NCBI GenBank assembly: GCA_022823775.1
Contig: JAJEHI010000026.1
Location: 1 to 47,551 of the forward strand
Origin: Defluviicoccus sp.
GTDB taxonomy: Bacteria; Pseudomonadota; Alphaproteobacteria; MPNO01
DNA length: 47,551 nt
Reading direction: 5' to 3'
Positions 7,026-13,390 of the stretch are shown one piece after another; the first letter of the stretch is position 1; the number at the start of each line of letters is the position of its first letter. The position numbers were made by a program, and so were the translations under genes. The notes beneath the pieces were generated by a model that did no database searches, had not been told where the DNA came from, and worked only from the letters and a program-made list of their open reading frames with translations.

Positions 7026-7342
7026 GCGACAGCGACTTCGAACCGGTCGAGGGGAGCGGCAACGTGTTTCGCGACCTCGGCGATCCCGACGCGGACCTGA
7101 AACAGGCCAAGGCGATCCTGGCGGCGCGCATCGTCGCGGTGTTGGAGGACCGCGGGCTCTCGGTGCGCAAGGCCGGCGCCCTGACCGGGTTCGCGGCGGC
7201 GGATTTCTCGCGCATCCGCAACGCCGATCTCGGGCGGTTCACGGTGGACCGGCTGATGAAAATGCTCGCGGCGCTTGACGCCGATCTTCGGGTCACGCTC
7301 CGCGTCGACGAGAGACGGGAAGGCGGGTCGTGCTGCACTTAA
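7022..7342 (+). CDS. higA: HigA-type antitoxin (XRE/HTH_37 family)
   Basis: A 106-residue XRE-family helix-turn-helix protein. The HTH is LSVRKAGALTGFAAADFSRIRN (recognition helix AADFSRIRN, about residues 61-69), followed by FTVDRLMKMLAALDADLRVTLRV, the signature of HigA partners of Gp49 toxins. It should neutralise HigB and repress the operon through the inverted repeats at 6641-6664. The last residues (EGGSCCT) differ from those of a second, truncated copy of the gene at 9045-9245. The DNA similarity stops exactly at 7325, so the 3' tail of this gene may be chimeric. Confidence 0.87.
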   Translation: MSDSDFEPVEGSGNVFRDLGDPDADLKQAKAILAARIVAVLEDRGLSVRKAGALTGFAAADFSRIRNADLGRFTVDRLMKMLAALDADLRVTLRVDERREGGSCCT

Positions 7343-7444
7343 CGGCCGCATGCTGTTGTTTGGCTAGTTCGCTCGTACCTACCCACACAAATTGAGTGCT
7401 GCGTTTTGATTCTCAACCGGGAATTTTGGGTTGCTGCGGTTTGC

Positions 7445-7667
7445 CTAGTGTGTTGTTTCAGAAGTTCGTTCGTATATGGTCGGGCCGGTGCGCCGTCTTT
7501 CCGGCCGAGCCTTTCCCCGCAAGCCGTCATGCCCGGACTTGTTCCGGGCATCCATGCGCCGCCGCCACGCGCCGCCGTCGACCGCCTGATGGCCGGAACA
7601 AGTCCGGGCATGACGGGTGGAGGGACACGGCACCGAAAGGCAAGGAACTTCTGAAACAGCACACTAG
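7445..7667. mobile_element. MITE-like element with 23 bp terminal inverted repeats
   Basis: The left end starts CTAGTGTGTTGTTTCAG and ends AGAAGTTC (7445-7467). The right end (7645-7667) is its reverse complement with one mismatch. The 223 bp in between carry no transposase, but contain a complete family B palindrome (7525-7616). No clear target duplication is seen, apart from CTAG itself being palindromic. It is probably a non-autonomous transposable element moved in trans; the source transposon is not identified. Confidence 0.6.
7525..7616. repeat. Family B palindromic repeat, copy 1 (inside the MITE-like element)
   Basis: Arms CGTCATGCCCGGACTTGTTC and its inverted counterpart ending GTCCGGGCATGACG flank a spacer of about 40 bp. 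Each end is itself a small hairpin (CCCGGACTTGTTCCGGG). Other copies are at 13242, 14851, 22324, 40366 and 43718. Confidence 0.85.
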
Positions 7668-7694
7668 CGCGATCCCAAACTGATAGGATGGCCT

Positions 7695-7826
7695 ATGCCT
7701 CGCCATCCTTCCATCATTACCCTTGGAATTGCGTTGCCTTATTGGGCCTATTGGAACATGAAGTACTTTGTGTCCAAGCTGGAAATTCAGCTTGATGCAC
7801 CGCCGTCAGGGCGGTATGGGCGATAA
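7695..7826 (+). CDS. Possible small membrane-associated peptide
   Basis: A 43-codon frame starting MPRHPSIITLGIALPYWAYW, with a hydrophobic, aromatic N-terminal half that could be a membrane helix, and ending SGRYGR. AGGA lies eight bases before the ATG. No family is recognised. It follows the MITE-like element in low-GC accessory DNA and may not be real. Confidence 0.25.
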   Translation: MPRHPSIITLGIALPYWAYWNMKYFVSKLEIQLDAPPSGRYGR

Positions 7827-7887
7827 ATGAACTGGCCCGGAGACGTGCGTCACCACGTTTCCGAGCCGATTGTCCAAAAACCTAGGT

Positions 7888-8055
7888 ATGGGGATGGATT
7901 ATGGACAAGAGGCAGAGAAGCAGATTGACGAACTAGTTGAGGATATCGTCCAGCGATACCAAGAAGCGAAACTCCTGCGAATCGAACGCAGCGGAGTTAC
8001 TATCGTGCGTGTTGGCGATAACATTGTCGTCCGCTGGCCGATCCCGCGAAATTAG
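7888..8055 (+). CDS. Small hypothetical protein
   Basis: A 55-residue acidic then beta-rich protein: MGMDYGQEAEKQIDELVEDI, then RIERSGVTIVRVGDNIVVRW. It is plausible as a real small gene because its codon use is ordinary and the charge pattern suggests a helix plus a strand hairpin. A start at 7894 (second Met) is equally possible. No family is recognised. It is convergent with the YHYH gene. Confidence 0.4.
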   Translation: MGMDYGQEAEKQIDELVEDIVQRYQEAKLLRIERSGVTIVRVGDNIVVRWPIPRN

Positions 8056-8075
8056 TGTCGTGGAGGCTGCGTGTC

Positions 8076-8483
8076 TTAGAACCGCAGCCTCCAATACGTT
8101 CCCACATACGCTTCGTCACGGTCGTTGGTTTCCGGCGACAAGCTGCGTAGGCCGATGCTGTAGCCTCGGTCAATCTGGTATTCGAGGGCGATCCCGGCGG
8201 CGGCGTCATCCTTGGCCCAGGGGATAATGTGTAGGCTGGTCGTTTGTCCCTTGCGTACCTCGTAGAGCAGATAGAGCAATGCTCCCAATCCAGCGACCGC
8301 TCCGAGGGCAAGCCACAAGTTGCCTCCTCCTTCGTCGTTCTTCCGGTGGCAGTGATAACCGCCGGTGGCGGTTTCGTTGTGACAACCGTGACGATCGAGA
8401 CCACCGCCATGAGCATAGACTGCACGGGACAATGGAAGAGTCAGTAGGCTTACGGCGATCATACTGACAATCAATTTCTGCAT
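8076..8483 (-). CDS. YHYH-domain exported/membrane protein
   Basis: A 135-residue protein with a signal peptide (MQKLIVSMIAVSLLTLPLSR, then AVYAHGG). It carries the YHYH motif GGLDRHGCHNETATGGYHCH at about residues 27-46, then a transmembrane helix NLWLALGAVAGLGALLYLLY (about 55-74). The C-terminal domain of about 55 residues ends YVGTYWRLRF. The His/Cys-rich YHYH motif is widespread in exported proteins of unknown function and might bind metal. The ATG at 8483 is preceded by AAAGGAAAC. The C-terminal part resembles an outer-membrane beta-hairpin pattern ending in aromatic-x-F, but it is too short for a barrel. It sits in low-GC accessory DNA. Confidence 0.72.
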   Translation of the reverse strand: MQKLIVSMIAVSLLTLPLSRAVYAHGGGLDRHGCHNETATGGYHCHRKNDEGGGNLWLALGAVAGLGALLYLLYEVRKGQTTSLHIIPWAKDDAAAGIALEYQIDRGYSIGLRSLSPETNDRDEAYVGTYWRLRF

Positions 8484-8625
8484 TATGTTTCCTTTAGTGA
8501 ATCATTGAACACTTGATCGCATTTTGTGCGAACTGAACCGGTTTAGTCAACCTATCTGATTTCCAATTGGATCCGGAGTTGGTTCTTCCTCCGATCGCGG
8601 GGGTTTATACGGTCGATCCGTCGGA

Positions 8626-9042
8626 CTAGCCGCTCCAACGAGTATGGCCGTCAGCAAGGGCGGCGGCGACCGCCGGGGCCGTCCCAAGGGTCTCATGCAC
8701 CCGGATCCAGTTGTAGTACATGACGAACAGATCAACCGAAGCGCGGTGATTCTCTAGTTTCTTGGAGAAGCCGTTGGTCTTGCGGCTGTAGCGACGGTTG
8801 GCCATGCGGACGGTCAGATTGGCCCGCTCAACATAAGAGGTCGTTGAGCGGTTGCTCCGCCGTTTTCCAAAGACTTGCCGGTCTTCAATGGTGAGATCGT
8901 CGCCTTTGTGGGTCTCGACCAATTGTGAGGACACAATATCGGTCCCAAAGTACCGCATGATCGGCTTGGGGTACGACCGATGACCGTCGGTGAAGATTTC
9001 CAAATCCTCGTCGTACTTGATCTGCTTCTTGAGGTCCTTAAT
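8626..9042 (-). pseudogene. IS1-like transposase, 5'-truncated
   Basis: The frame enters at about 9042 (LIKDLKKQIKYDEDLEIFTD) and ends at 8626. It includes TDGHRSY with a catalytic Asp, then SYVERANLTVRMANRRYSRK with the final catalytic Glu, and YYNWIRVHETLGTAPAV. This is the C-terminal two-thirds of an IS1-family (DDE) transposase. The N-terminus with its HTH is missing: the sequence jumps at 9043-9045 straight into a fragment of a higA gene. No intact terminal repeats were found. It cannot be an active transposase. Confidence 0.7.
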
Positions 9043-9044
9043 GA

Positions 9045-9245
9045 GAGGACCGCGGGCTCTCGGTGCGCAAGGCCGGCGCCCTGACCGGGTTCGCGGCGGC
9101 GGATTTCTCGCGCATCCGCAACGCCGATCTCGGGCGGTTCACGCTGGACCGGCTGATGAAAATGATCGCGGCGCTCGACGCCGATCTTCGGGTCACGCTC
9201 CGTGTCGACGAAAGATGGGAAGGCGAGGCGGCGATGGCGAAGTGA
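9045..9245 (+). pseudogene. Truncated second higA copy
   Basis: From 9045 to 9225 the DNA matches higA at 7145-7325 with six mismatches in 181 bp, then diverges. The frame gives the same HTH (SVRKAGALTGFAAADFSRIR) and ends EGEAAMAK at 9245. The first about 40 codons and the whole higB partner are missing, replaced by the IS1-like remnant. It probably retains the original antitoxin 3' end. Confidence 0.8.
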
Positions 9246-9342
9246 GGCGGTCTTGCCATTCCGGACGGCGCTCCTGCCTCTCCCACCCCCCGCTCCCCCG
9301 TGCTACCCTGCCGCCGCGACACCGGCCGGAGGGAGGACCGCC

Positions 9343-10305
9343 ATGGCGACGACCGCGATCCATGCCGTCGAGGAAAAGACCGGAATCGGGGTCGAGAAGA
9401 CGGGCGTCTTCTGCGGCGCCGAGGTCACCGGCGTCGATCTCAAGCAACCGCTGACCGACGCGCAGGCGGACGCGATCCTAGCGCTTCACGCCGAGCACGG
9501 CGTGCTGGTGTTTCCCGACCAGGATCCGGGCCCGGACCAGCTCATCGCCTTCGGGCGCCGGATGGGCGAGCTCACCGTCCACCCGTTCTCGACCAACTCC
9601 GCCGAGAAGCCGGAGCTGATCGTCTTCGACAACAAGGAAGGCAACCCGCCGCCCTCGACCGATATCTGGCATTCCGACGAGACCTTCCGCGAGACCCCGC
9701 CGATGGGGACGATCCTGAGCGCGAAGATCGTGCCCTCGCCCGCCGGCGACACCGCGTTCTGTTCGATGCACGCGCTCTGGGAAGGGCTGTCCGACCGCAT
9801 GCAGCGGCTGCTCGACGGGCTCGAGGCGGTGCACGACTTCATCGCCTTCAAGCAGCTGTTCCCCAAATCGAAGCAGGGGCGCGACCGGCTGCGCCACTAC
9901 GAGGAGGTCTACCGGCCGACCGTCCACCCGCTGGTCCGCGTCCATCCCGTCACCGGGCGCAAGGCGATCTTCGTCAACCGGTCGTTCACCACCCACATCA
10001 AGGGGATGGACGAGGACGAGGGGCGGACGATCCTCGAATTCCTCTACCGCCGGACGATGCGCCACGAATACCATTACCGTCACCGCTGGCGGCCCGGCAT
10101 GGTGGTGTTCTGGGACAACCGCTCGGTGCAGCACTCGGCGCTGCACGACTACTACCCGCAGCGCCGCATGATGCACCGGGTGACGGTCAAGGGCGACCGC
10201 CCCATGGGCGACGGCCCTCCGGCCGACATCGCCGAGCTCAGGCGCTACCTCTCGCCGCCGCTGAGCGAGTTCGAGGCGACCCGCGCCCGGCGCGACAACG
10301 ACTGA
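9343..10305 (+). CDS. TauD/TfdA-family 2-oxoglutarate/Fe(II) dioxygenase
   Basis: A 320-residue non-heme iron dioxygenase of the TauD/TfdA family. The iron ligands are visible: WHSDETFRE with His110 and Asp112, and RSVQHSALHDY with His264. Arg279 (MMHRVTVKG) is placed to bind 2-oxoglutarate. The N-terminus GVEKTGVFCGAEVTGVDLKQ is typical. Family substrates include taurine, alkylsulfates and other small sulfonates or carboxylates; the exact one cannot be read. The ATG follows GGAGGGAGGACC. It stands alone on its strand, convergent with a second oxygenase gene, and may work with the HD-domain and aminotransferase genes nearby. Confidence 0.9.
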   Translation: MATTAIHAVEEKTGIGVEKTGVFCGAEVTGVDLKQPLTDAQADAILALHAEHGVLVFPDQDPGPDQLIAFGRRMGELTVHPFSTNSAEKPELIVFDNKEGNPPPSTDIWHSDETFRETPPMGTILSAKIVPSPAGDTAFCSMHALWEGLSDRMQRLLDGLEAVHDFIAFKQLFPKSKQGRDRLRHYEEVYRPTVHPLVRVHPVTGRKAIFVNRSFTTHIKGMDEDEGRTILEFLYRRTMRHEYHYRHRWRPGMVVFWDNRSVQHSALHDYYPQRRMMHRVTVKGDRPMGDGPPADIAELRRYLSPPLSEFEATRARRDND

Positions 10306-10320
10306 GGCGCGACTGAGGCG

Positions 10321-10436
10321 CCCCCTCACCCCGACCCTCTCCCCGCGGGGGAGAGGGGGATTCGCGCGGCACCACCGCCTTCTCCTCTTGCTTGCCTTCT
10401 CCCCTCCCGCTCGCTGGAGGGGCCGGGGGAGGGCGG
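10321..10436. repeat. Family A double-hairpin repeat, copy 2
   Basis: CCCTCTCCCC...GGGGGAGAGGG hairpin, then CCCCTCCCGC...GGAGGGGCC and the GGGGGAGGGCGG tail. It fills the gap between two convergent genes, a position suited to bidirectional transcription ending. Confidence 0.85.
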
Positions 10437-10449
10437 CGACCGGACCGCC

Positions 10450-11427
10450 TCAACCCGCCCCGTCGCCGCGGTAGCGGAACACCGCGTCGAAGCGGTCGCG
10501 GATGTAATCGCCGCAGACGGCCGGCGCGTAGCGCGGCGCTTCGCCCGGGGCGAGGCAGGTCGGCAGGGTTTCGACCAGCGTGTCGTAGCCGGGGTCGAAG
10601 AACACCGCCATCGAGTAGCGCTCGCCGCCCGAGCGGTTGATCACCCGGTGCGGGTTCGACGCGAACGCGTCGTTGGTCCAGCGCGCCATCAGATCGCCGA
10701 TATTGACCGTCAGCGTGCCCGGGATCGGATGCACCGGCACCCAGTCGCCGGCGCGGTTCTCGACCTCCAGCCCGCCCGAATCGTCCTGCCAGACCAGCGT
10801 GATGCCGCCATAGTCGGTATGGGCGGCGGTGCCGAAGGTCCCGGGTCCCGCGTCGGCCGGCTGCGGCGGGTAGCGCACCAGCGACCCCCGCGCGAGGGGC
10901 TTGGCGAAGCGGGGCTCGAAATAGTCCGGCGGCAGGTCGAGCCCGACGGCGAGGCCCTTCAGCACGTTGCGCGCCGCCGCGCCCATCGCCTCGAACCACG
11001 CGTAGAGCGCGGTCCGCATCTCCGGCATGTCGCCGGGCCACCGGTTGGGCCCCATCAGCGGCTTCCCCGCCGCAACGTCCGGGTCGTCGGGGCCGAGCTC
11101 CAGCCCCCAGACGAAGCTCTCCTTGCGGTCGCTCTCGACGCCGTCGCGGAGCGTCGCCTCGCCCATCTCGATATAGCCGCGATGGAGCGCGTCGACCGCG
11201 ACGCGGCGCTTTTCCGCCAGCGGCCGGGCGAAGAACGCCCGCGAGGCGTCGAGCGCGGCCGCCGCGACCTCCTCCGCGACGCCGTGGTTCGAGATGCAGA
11301 AGAACCCGGCGGTCTCGGACGCCGCGCGCATCGCGGCCGCCGTCTCGCGGACCGCCGCCTCGCCGCCGCCCGCGAGCGGGCCGGCGTCGATCACCGGGAT
11401 CCGGTCGAAGCCCTCGCGCGCGGTCAC
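10450..11427 (-). CDS. Isopenicillin N synthase-like 2OG-Fe(II) oxygenase
   Basis: A 325-residue oxygenase with the IPNS/DIOX architecture. The N-terminal DIOX_N region has GFFCISNHGV near residue 41. The 2OG-FeII core has AAHTDYGGITL (His203, Asp205), NPHRVIN (His260), and Arg270 in the RxS motif (GERYSM). Family members oxidise varied small molecules; prokaryotic ones include ethylene-forming and flavanone-like enzymes. The GTG start overlaps the stop of the AhpD-like gene by four bases, so it is the last gene of a three-gene operon (HD protein, AhpD-like protein, oxygenase). Confidence 0.9.
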   Translation of the reverse strand: MTAREGFDRIPVIDAGPLAGGGEAAVRETAAAMRAASETAGFFCISNHGVAEEVAAAALDASRAFFARPLAEKRRVAVDALHRGYIEMGEATLRDGVESDRKESFVWGLELGPDDPDVAAGKPLMGPNRWPGDMPEMRTALYAWFEAMGAAARNVLKGLAVGLDLPPDYFEPRFAKPLARGSLVRYPPQPADAGPGTFGTAAHTDYGGITLVWQDDSGGLEVENRAGDWVPVHPIPGTLTVNIGDLMARWTNDAFASNPHRVINRSGGERYSMAVFFDPGYDTLVETLPTCLAPGEAPRYAPAVCGDYIRDRFDAVFRYRGDGAG

Positions 11428-12029
11428 CGGTGCCGCCAGTCGTCGAGGTCGTCCGTGGTCGGCGGGGATTCGCCCAGCACGTCGCCCTCGGTGGTAATGC
11501 CGAGCCCGTTCAGGAGCCGGTTCGAATAGGCGAAATAGGCCGCGACCTGGTTGGTCTCGAAGATCTCCTCGTCCGATGCGCCGGCCGCGCGGGCGGCCTC
11601 GATGTCCGCCTCCGCCATCTCGCCCGGCGCGCGGGTGAGCTTGGCGGCGTAGGCCAGCAGCGCGCTCTCCTTGGCCCCGAAGACGCGCTCCGGCGCGCCC
11701 GCTTCCAGCGCCGCCAGGACCTCTTCCGCGCGGGCCCGGTCGTCGAGCAGCCGCGCGAGCCCCGCGAAATGGTGCGCGACCGAATAGGCGCAGCGGTTGA
11801 TCAGGCTGGCGTAGATTCCGACCGCTTCGAGGAACCGGCCGGGCAGCGCGTTGCCGCCGTGGTGGAGCACCGCCTTGTAGAGCGCGCCGTGCCCCTCCAT
11901 CGTGTGCGGGCGCAGGCTGTGCGCCTTCATCACGTTGTCGATATTGCCGGCCGGGCCCTTCACCCGGTCGTAGAGCGCCCGGAGCGCGCCCGAGGACTCC
12001 TCGTACTCGATGCGGCGGATCCAGCTCAT
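11424..12029 (-). CDS. AhpD-like/carboxymuconolactone decarboxylase-family protein
   Basis: A 201-residue all-helical protein of the CMD/AhpD superfamily, close in layout to the 'peroxidase-related' subgroup. The motif is ASLINRCAYSVAHHFAGL at residues 74-91. Cys80 is present, but the second Cys of the usual CxxC is Ser83 (CAYS), while the following histidines are kept. The C-terminal half has AKLTRAPGEMAEADIEAARA and DEEIFETNQVAAYFAYSNRL, typical of the subgroup. Loss of the CxxC pair argues against a thiol peroxidase cycle. It overlaps the oxygenase gene and starts 16 bp after the HD gene. Confidence 0.85.
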   Translation of the reverse strand: MSWIRRIEYEESSGALRALYDRVKGPAGNIDNVMKAHSLRPHTMEGHGALYKAVLHHGGNALPGRFLEAVGIYASLINRCAYSVAHHFAGLARLLDDRARAEEVLAALEAGAPERVFGAKESALLAYAAKLTRAPGEMAEADIEAARAAGASDEEIFETNQVAAYFAYSNRLLNGLGITTEGDVLGESPPTTDDLDDWRHR

Positions 12030-12045
12030 CGCGGCGCCCGGCCCG

Positions 12046-12681
12046 TCAACCCCCGGCCTCGCGCGGCGTCCTGGCGAACAGCCGCCGGACCATGGGCTCG
12101 AACGCCTCCATCGGCATGTTGTCGTGGTCCGGGTCCATCGCGCCCTGGTCGAACTTCGCGCAGAACTCCGCCGTCATCGCGAACGCCGGGTGGCCGCGCC
12201 ACTTCTCCCGCGCGAAGCGGTCGATCGTCGGGTGGTTCCGGCAATGGACGTTCTGGAACTCGGCGTGGTTGACGAGCAGCCACTCCATCTCGGGCGAGAC
12301 GTAGGGGCCGACCAGCGCCGCGACGAAGCTTCCGTGCGTCGCCGGCGCGATGTCGAAGCCGATATCGTGCAGGAACGCCATCGCGACATAGTCCTCGTCC
12401 TTGCCGGCGCGATGCGCCATCGTCGCCGACTGGAGGCAGTGCCGGAACGTGTTGATCCGGTAGCCGAAGGTGGGATCGTCCGCCATGCCGCGCATGATGC
12501 GGAGGATCTGCCCGGCCTGGCGCTCGGCGGCGAAGGTCGGGCGCTGGGCATCGAGCAGCGCGAAGTCGCTCTCCCCGAAATCGTCGAGCGGGATCGCCTC
12601 GACATAGTCCCAGTCGTCGCGGAGCAGCCGGCTGTTCGTGCCGTTGGCCGCATCCGACGGGCCGGCGGTGCCGCTATCCAT
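12046..12681 (-). CDS. HD-domain protein resembling diiron oxygenases (PhnZ/MIOX type)
   Basis: A 211-residue HD-domain protein. The ATG at 12681 is preceded by AAGGGAGCAAAGCC and is preferred over longer starts. Likely metal ligands in order are His81 (RHCLQSATMAHRAG), His105-Asp106 (AFLHDIGFD), His116, His139 (VNHAEFQ) and Asp178 (EFCAKFDQG). This spacing fits the mixed-valence diiron oxygenases such as PhnZ, TmpB and myo-inositol oxygenase better than nucleotide phosphohydrolases. The C-terminal segment EAFEPMVRRLFA is common in that group. As first gene of an operon with an AhpD-like protein and a 2OG oxygenase, it may carry out C-C or C-P bond cleavage after hydroxylation. That is an inference from the PhnY/PhnZ and TmpA/TmpB precedents. 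Confidence 0.8.
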   Translation of the reverse strand: MDSGTAGPSDAANGTNSRLLRDDWDYVEAIPLDDFGESDFALLDAQRPTFAAERQAGQILRIMRGMADDPTFGYRINTFRHCLQSATMAHRAGKDEDYVAMAFLHDIGFDIAPATHGSFVAALVGPYVSPEMEWLLVNHAEFQNVHCRNHPTIDRFAREKWRGHPAFAMTAEFCAKFDQGAMDPDHDNMPMEAFEPMVRRLFARTPREAGG

Positions 12682-12724
12682 GGCTTTGCTCCCTTCGGTC
12701 GCCGGGCGGGGTCCTGGCACCTCT

Positions 12725-12892
12725 AACATGCACCTTCCGGGCGGGCGCTCGCGCGCGCTCGATCGTGCCGGGGAAGGCGAGGAGATGGTCGACGAAGGCA
12801 CCGCGTCCCGCTTCCGTACGCGGGCGGCGGTATTTCAGGGCCGCTCGCACGACGGCGCCGAGCGTGTTCCTGGCGTTCCGCAGGGTCCACAT
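12725..12892 (-). pseudogene. Phd-type antitoxin remnant with internal deletion
   Basis: The frame starts MWTLRNARNTLGAVVRAALK, the N-terminal helix of Phd/YefM antitoxins. It then jumps to RGAFVDHLLAFPGTIERARA and ARKVHV, which resembles the C-terminal toxin-binding tail (DFLLAFPG...RDVDL in relatives). The central beta-strand segment (GRPAVVV...EY) of about 25 residues is missing. The frame runs on past the tail to 12674, over the HD gene start. No PIN or Doc toxin follows. Probably non-functional. Confidence 0.5.
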
Positions 12893-12948
12893 GGTTCCGT
12901 TTCCATCAGGTCGGATATCCGGAGAGATGCACGGAAGCCGTCGCGATT

Positions 12949-13158
12949 TCAAGTCGTCGTATCCCGCGAACCCTTGGCCAGTGTCCGCAGCACCTCGCGG
13001 TCGTCTTGCATGATCTCTTCGGCGAGCGCTACTTGGCGCGCGAACTCGGGGTTGTCCGCGCTCCGGCCTGGCGACGTTGTGTTGCCCTTGGCAGGGGCAG
13101 GCGTTTCGCCCGTGGCGGTTTCGATTTCACGCTCGGGTCCGGTTCGTTTTATCGTCAT
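12949..13158 (-). CDS. Small hypothetical protein upstream of the Phd remnant
   Basis: A 69-residue protein beginning MTIKRTGPEREIETATG, with a proline/serine-rich linker and a C-terminal helix DNPEFARQVALAEEIMQDDR followed by EVLRTLAKG. The C-terminal helix recurs, as far as I recall, in small uncharacterised alphaproteobacterial proteins found beside toxin-antitoxin genes, but I cannot name a family. It lies 56 bp upstream of the Phd-like remnant in the same direction and may be part of that decayed module. Confidence 0.5.
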   Translation of the reverse strand: MTIKRTGPEREIETATGETPAPAKGNTTSPGRSADNPEFARQVALAEEIMQDDREVLRTLAKGSRDTTT

Positions 13159-13241
13159 GACCCTCGCCCCCTTTTGCTCGATCGCGGCGACCCGTTGTCG
13201 CACTTCCTAAATTCACGTGCCCTCGCACACTGTCCCCTCCA

Positions 13242-13356
13242 CGTCATGGCCGGACTTGTTCCGGCCATCCACGTCTTGCGGCATCGCGGTGCGAGCCGGG
13301 AGGGAACGAGGCGGCGGCCCGACGTGGATACCCGGAACAAGTCCGGGCATGACGGG
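13242..13356. repeat. Family B palindromic repeat, copy 2
   Basis: CGTCATGGCCGGACTTGTTC...GTCCGGGCATGACG arms around a core containing GTCTTGCGGCATCGCGGTGC and GGGAGGGAACGAGGCGGCGG-like sequence, shared with copy 3 in the same orientation. It lies between the aminotransferase 3' end and the small gene upstream. Confidence 0.88.
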
Positions 13357-13390
13357 GTGGTGGGAGCGGCCAGGCCGGGCCGCTCCCCCC

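Noticed and set aside
7406..7654. Frames across repeat B encoding MPGLVPGIH-like peptides
   Set aside because: These peptides are produced by both arms of every family B copy and reflect the repeat, not a gene.
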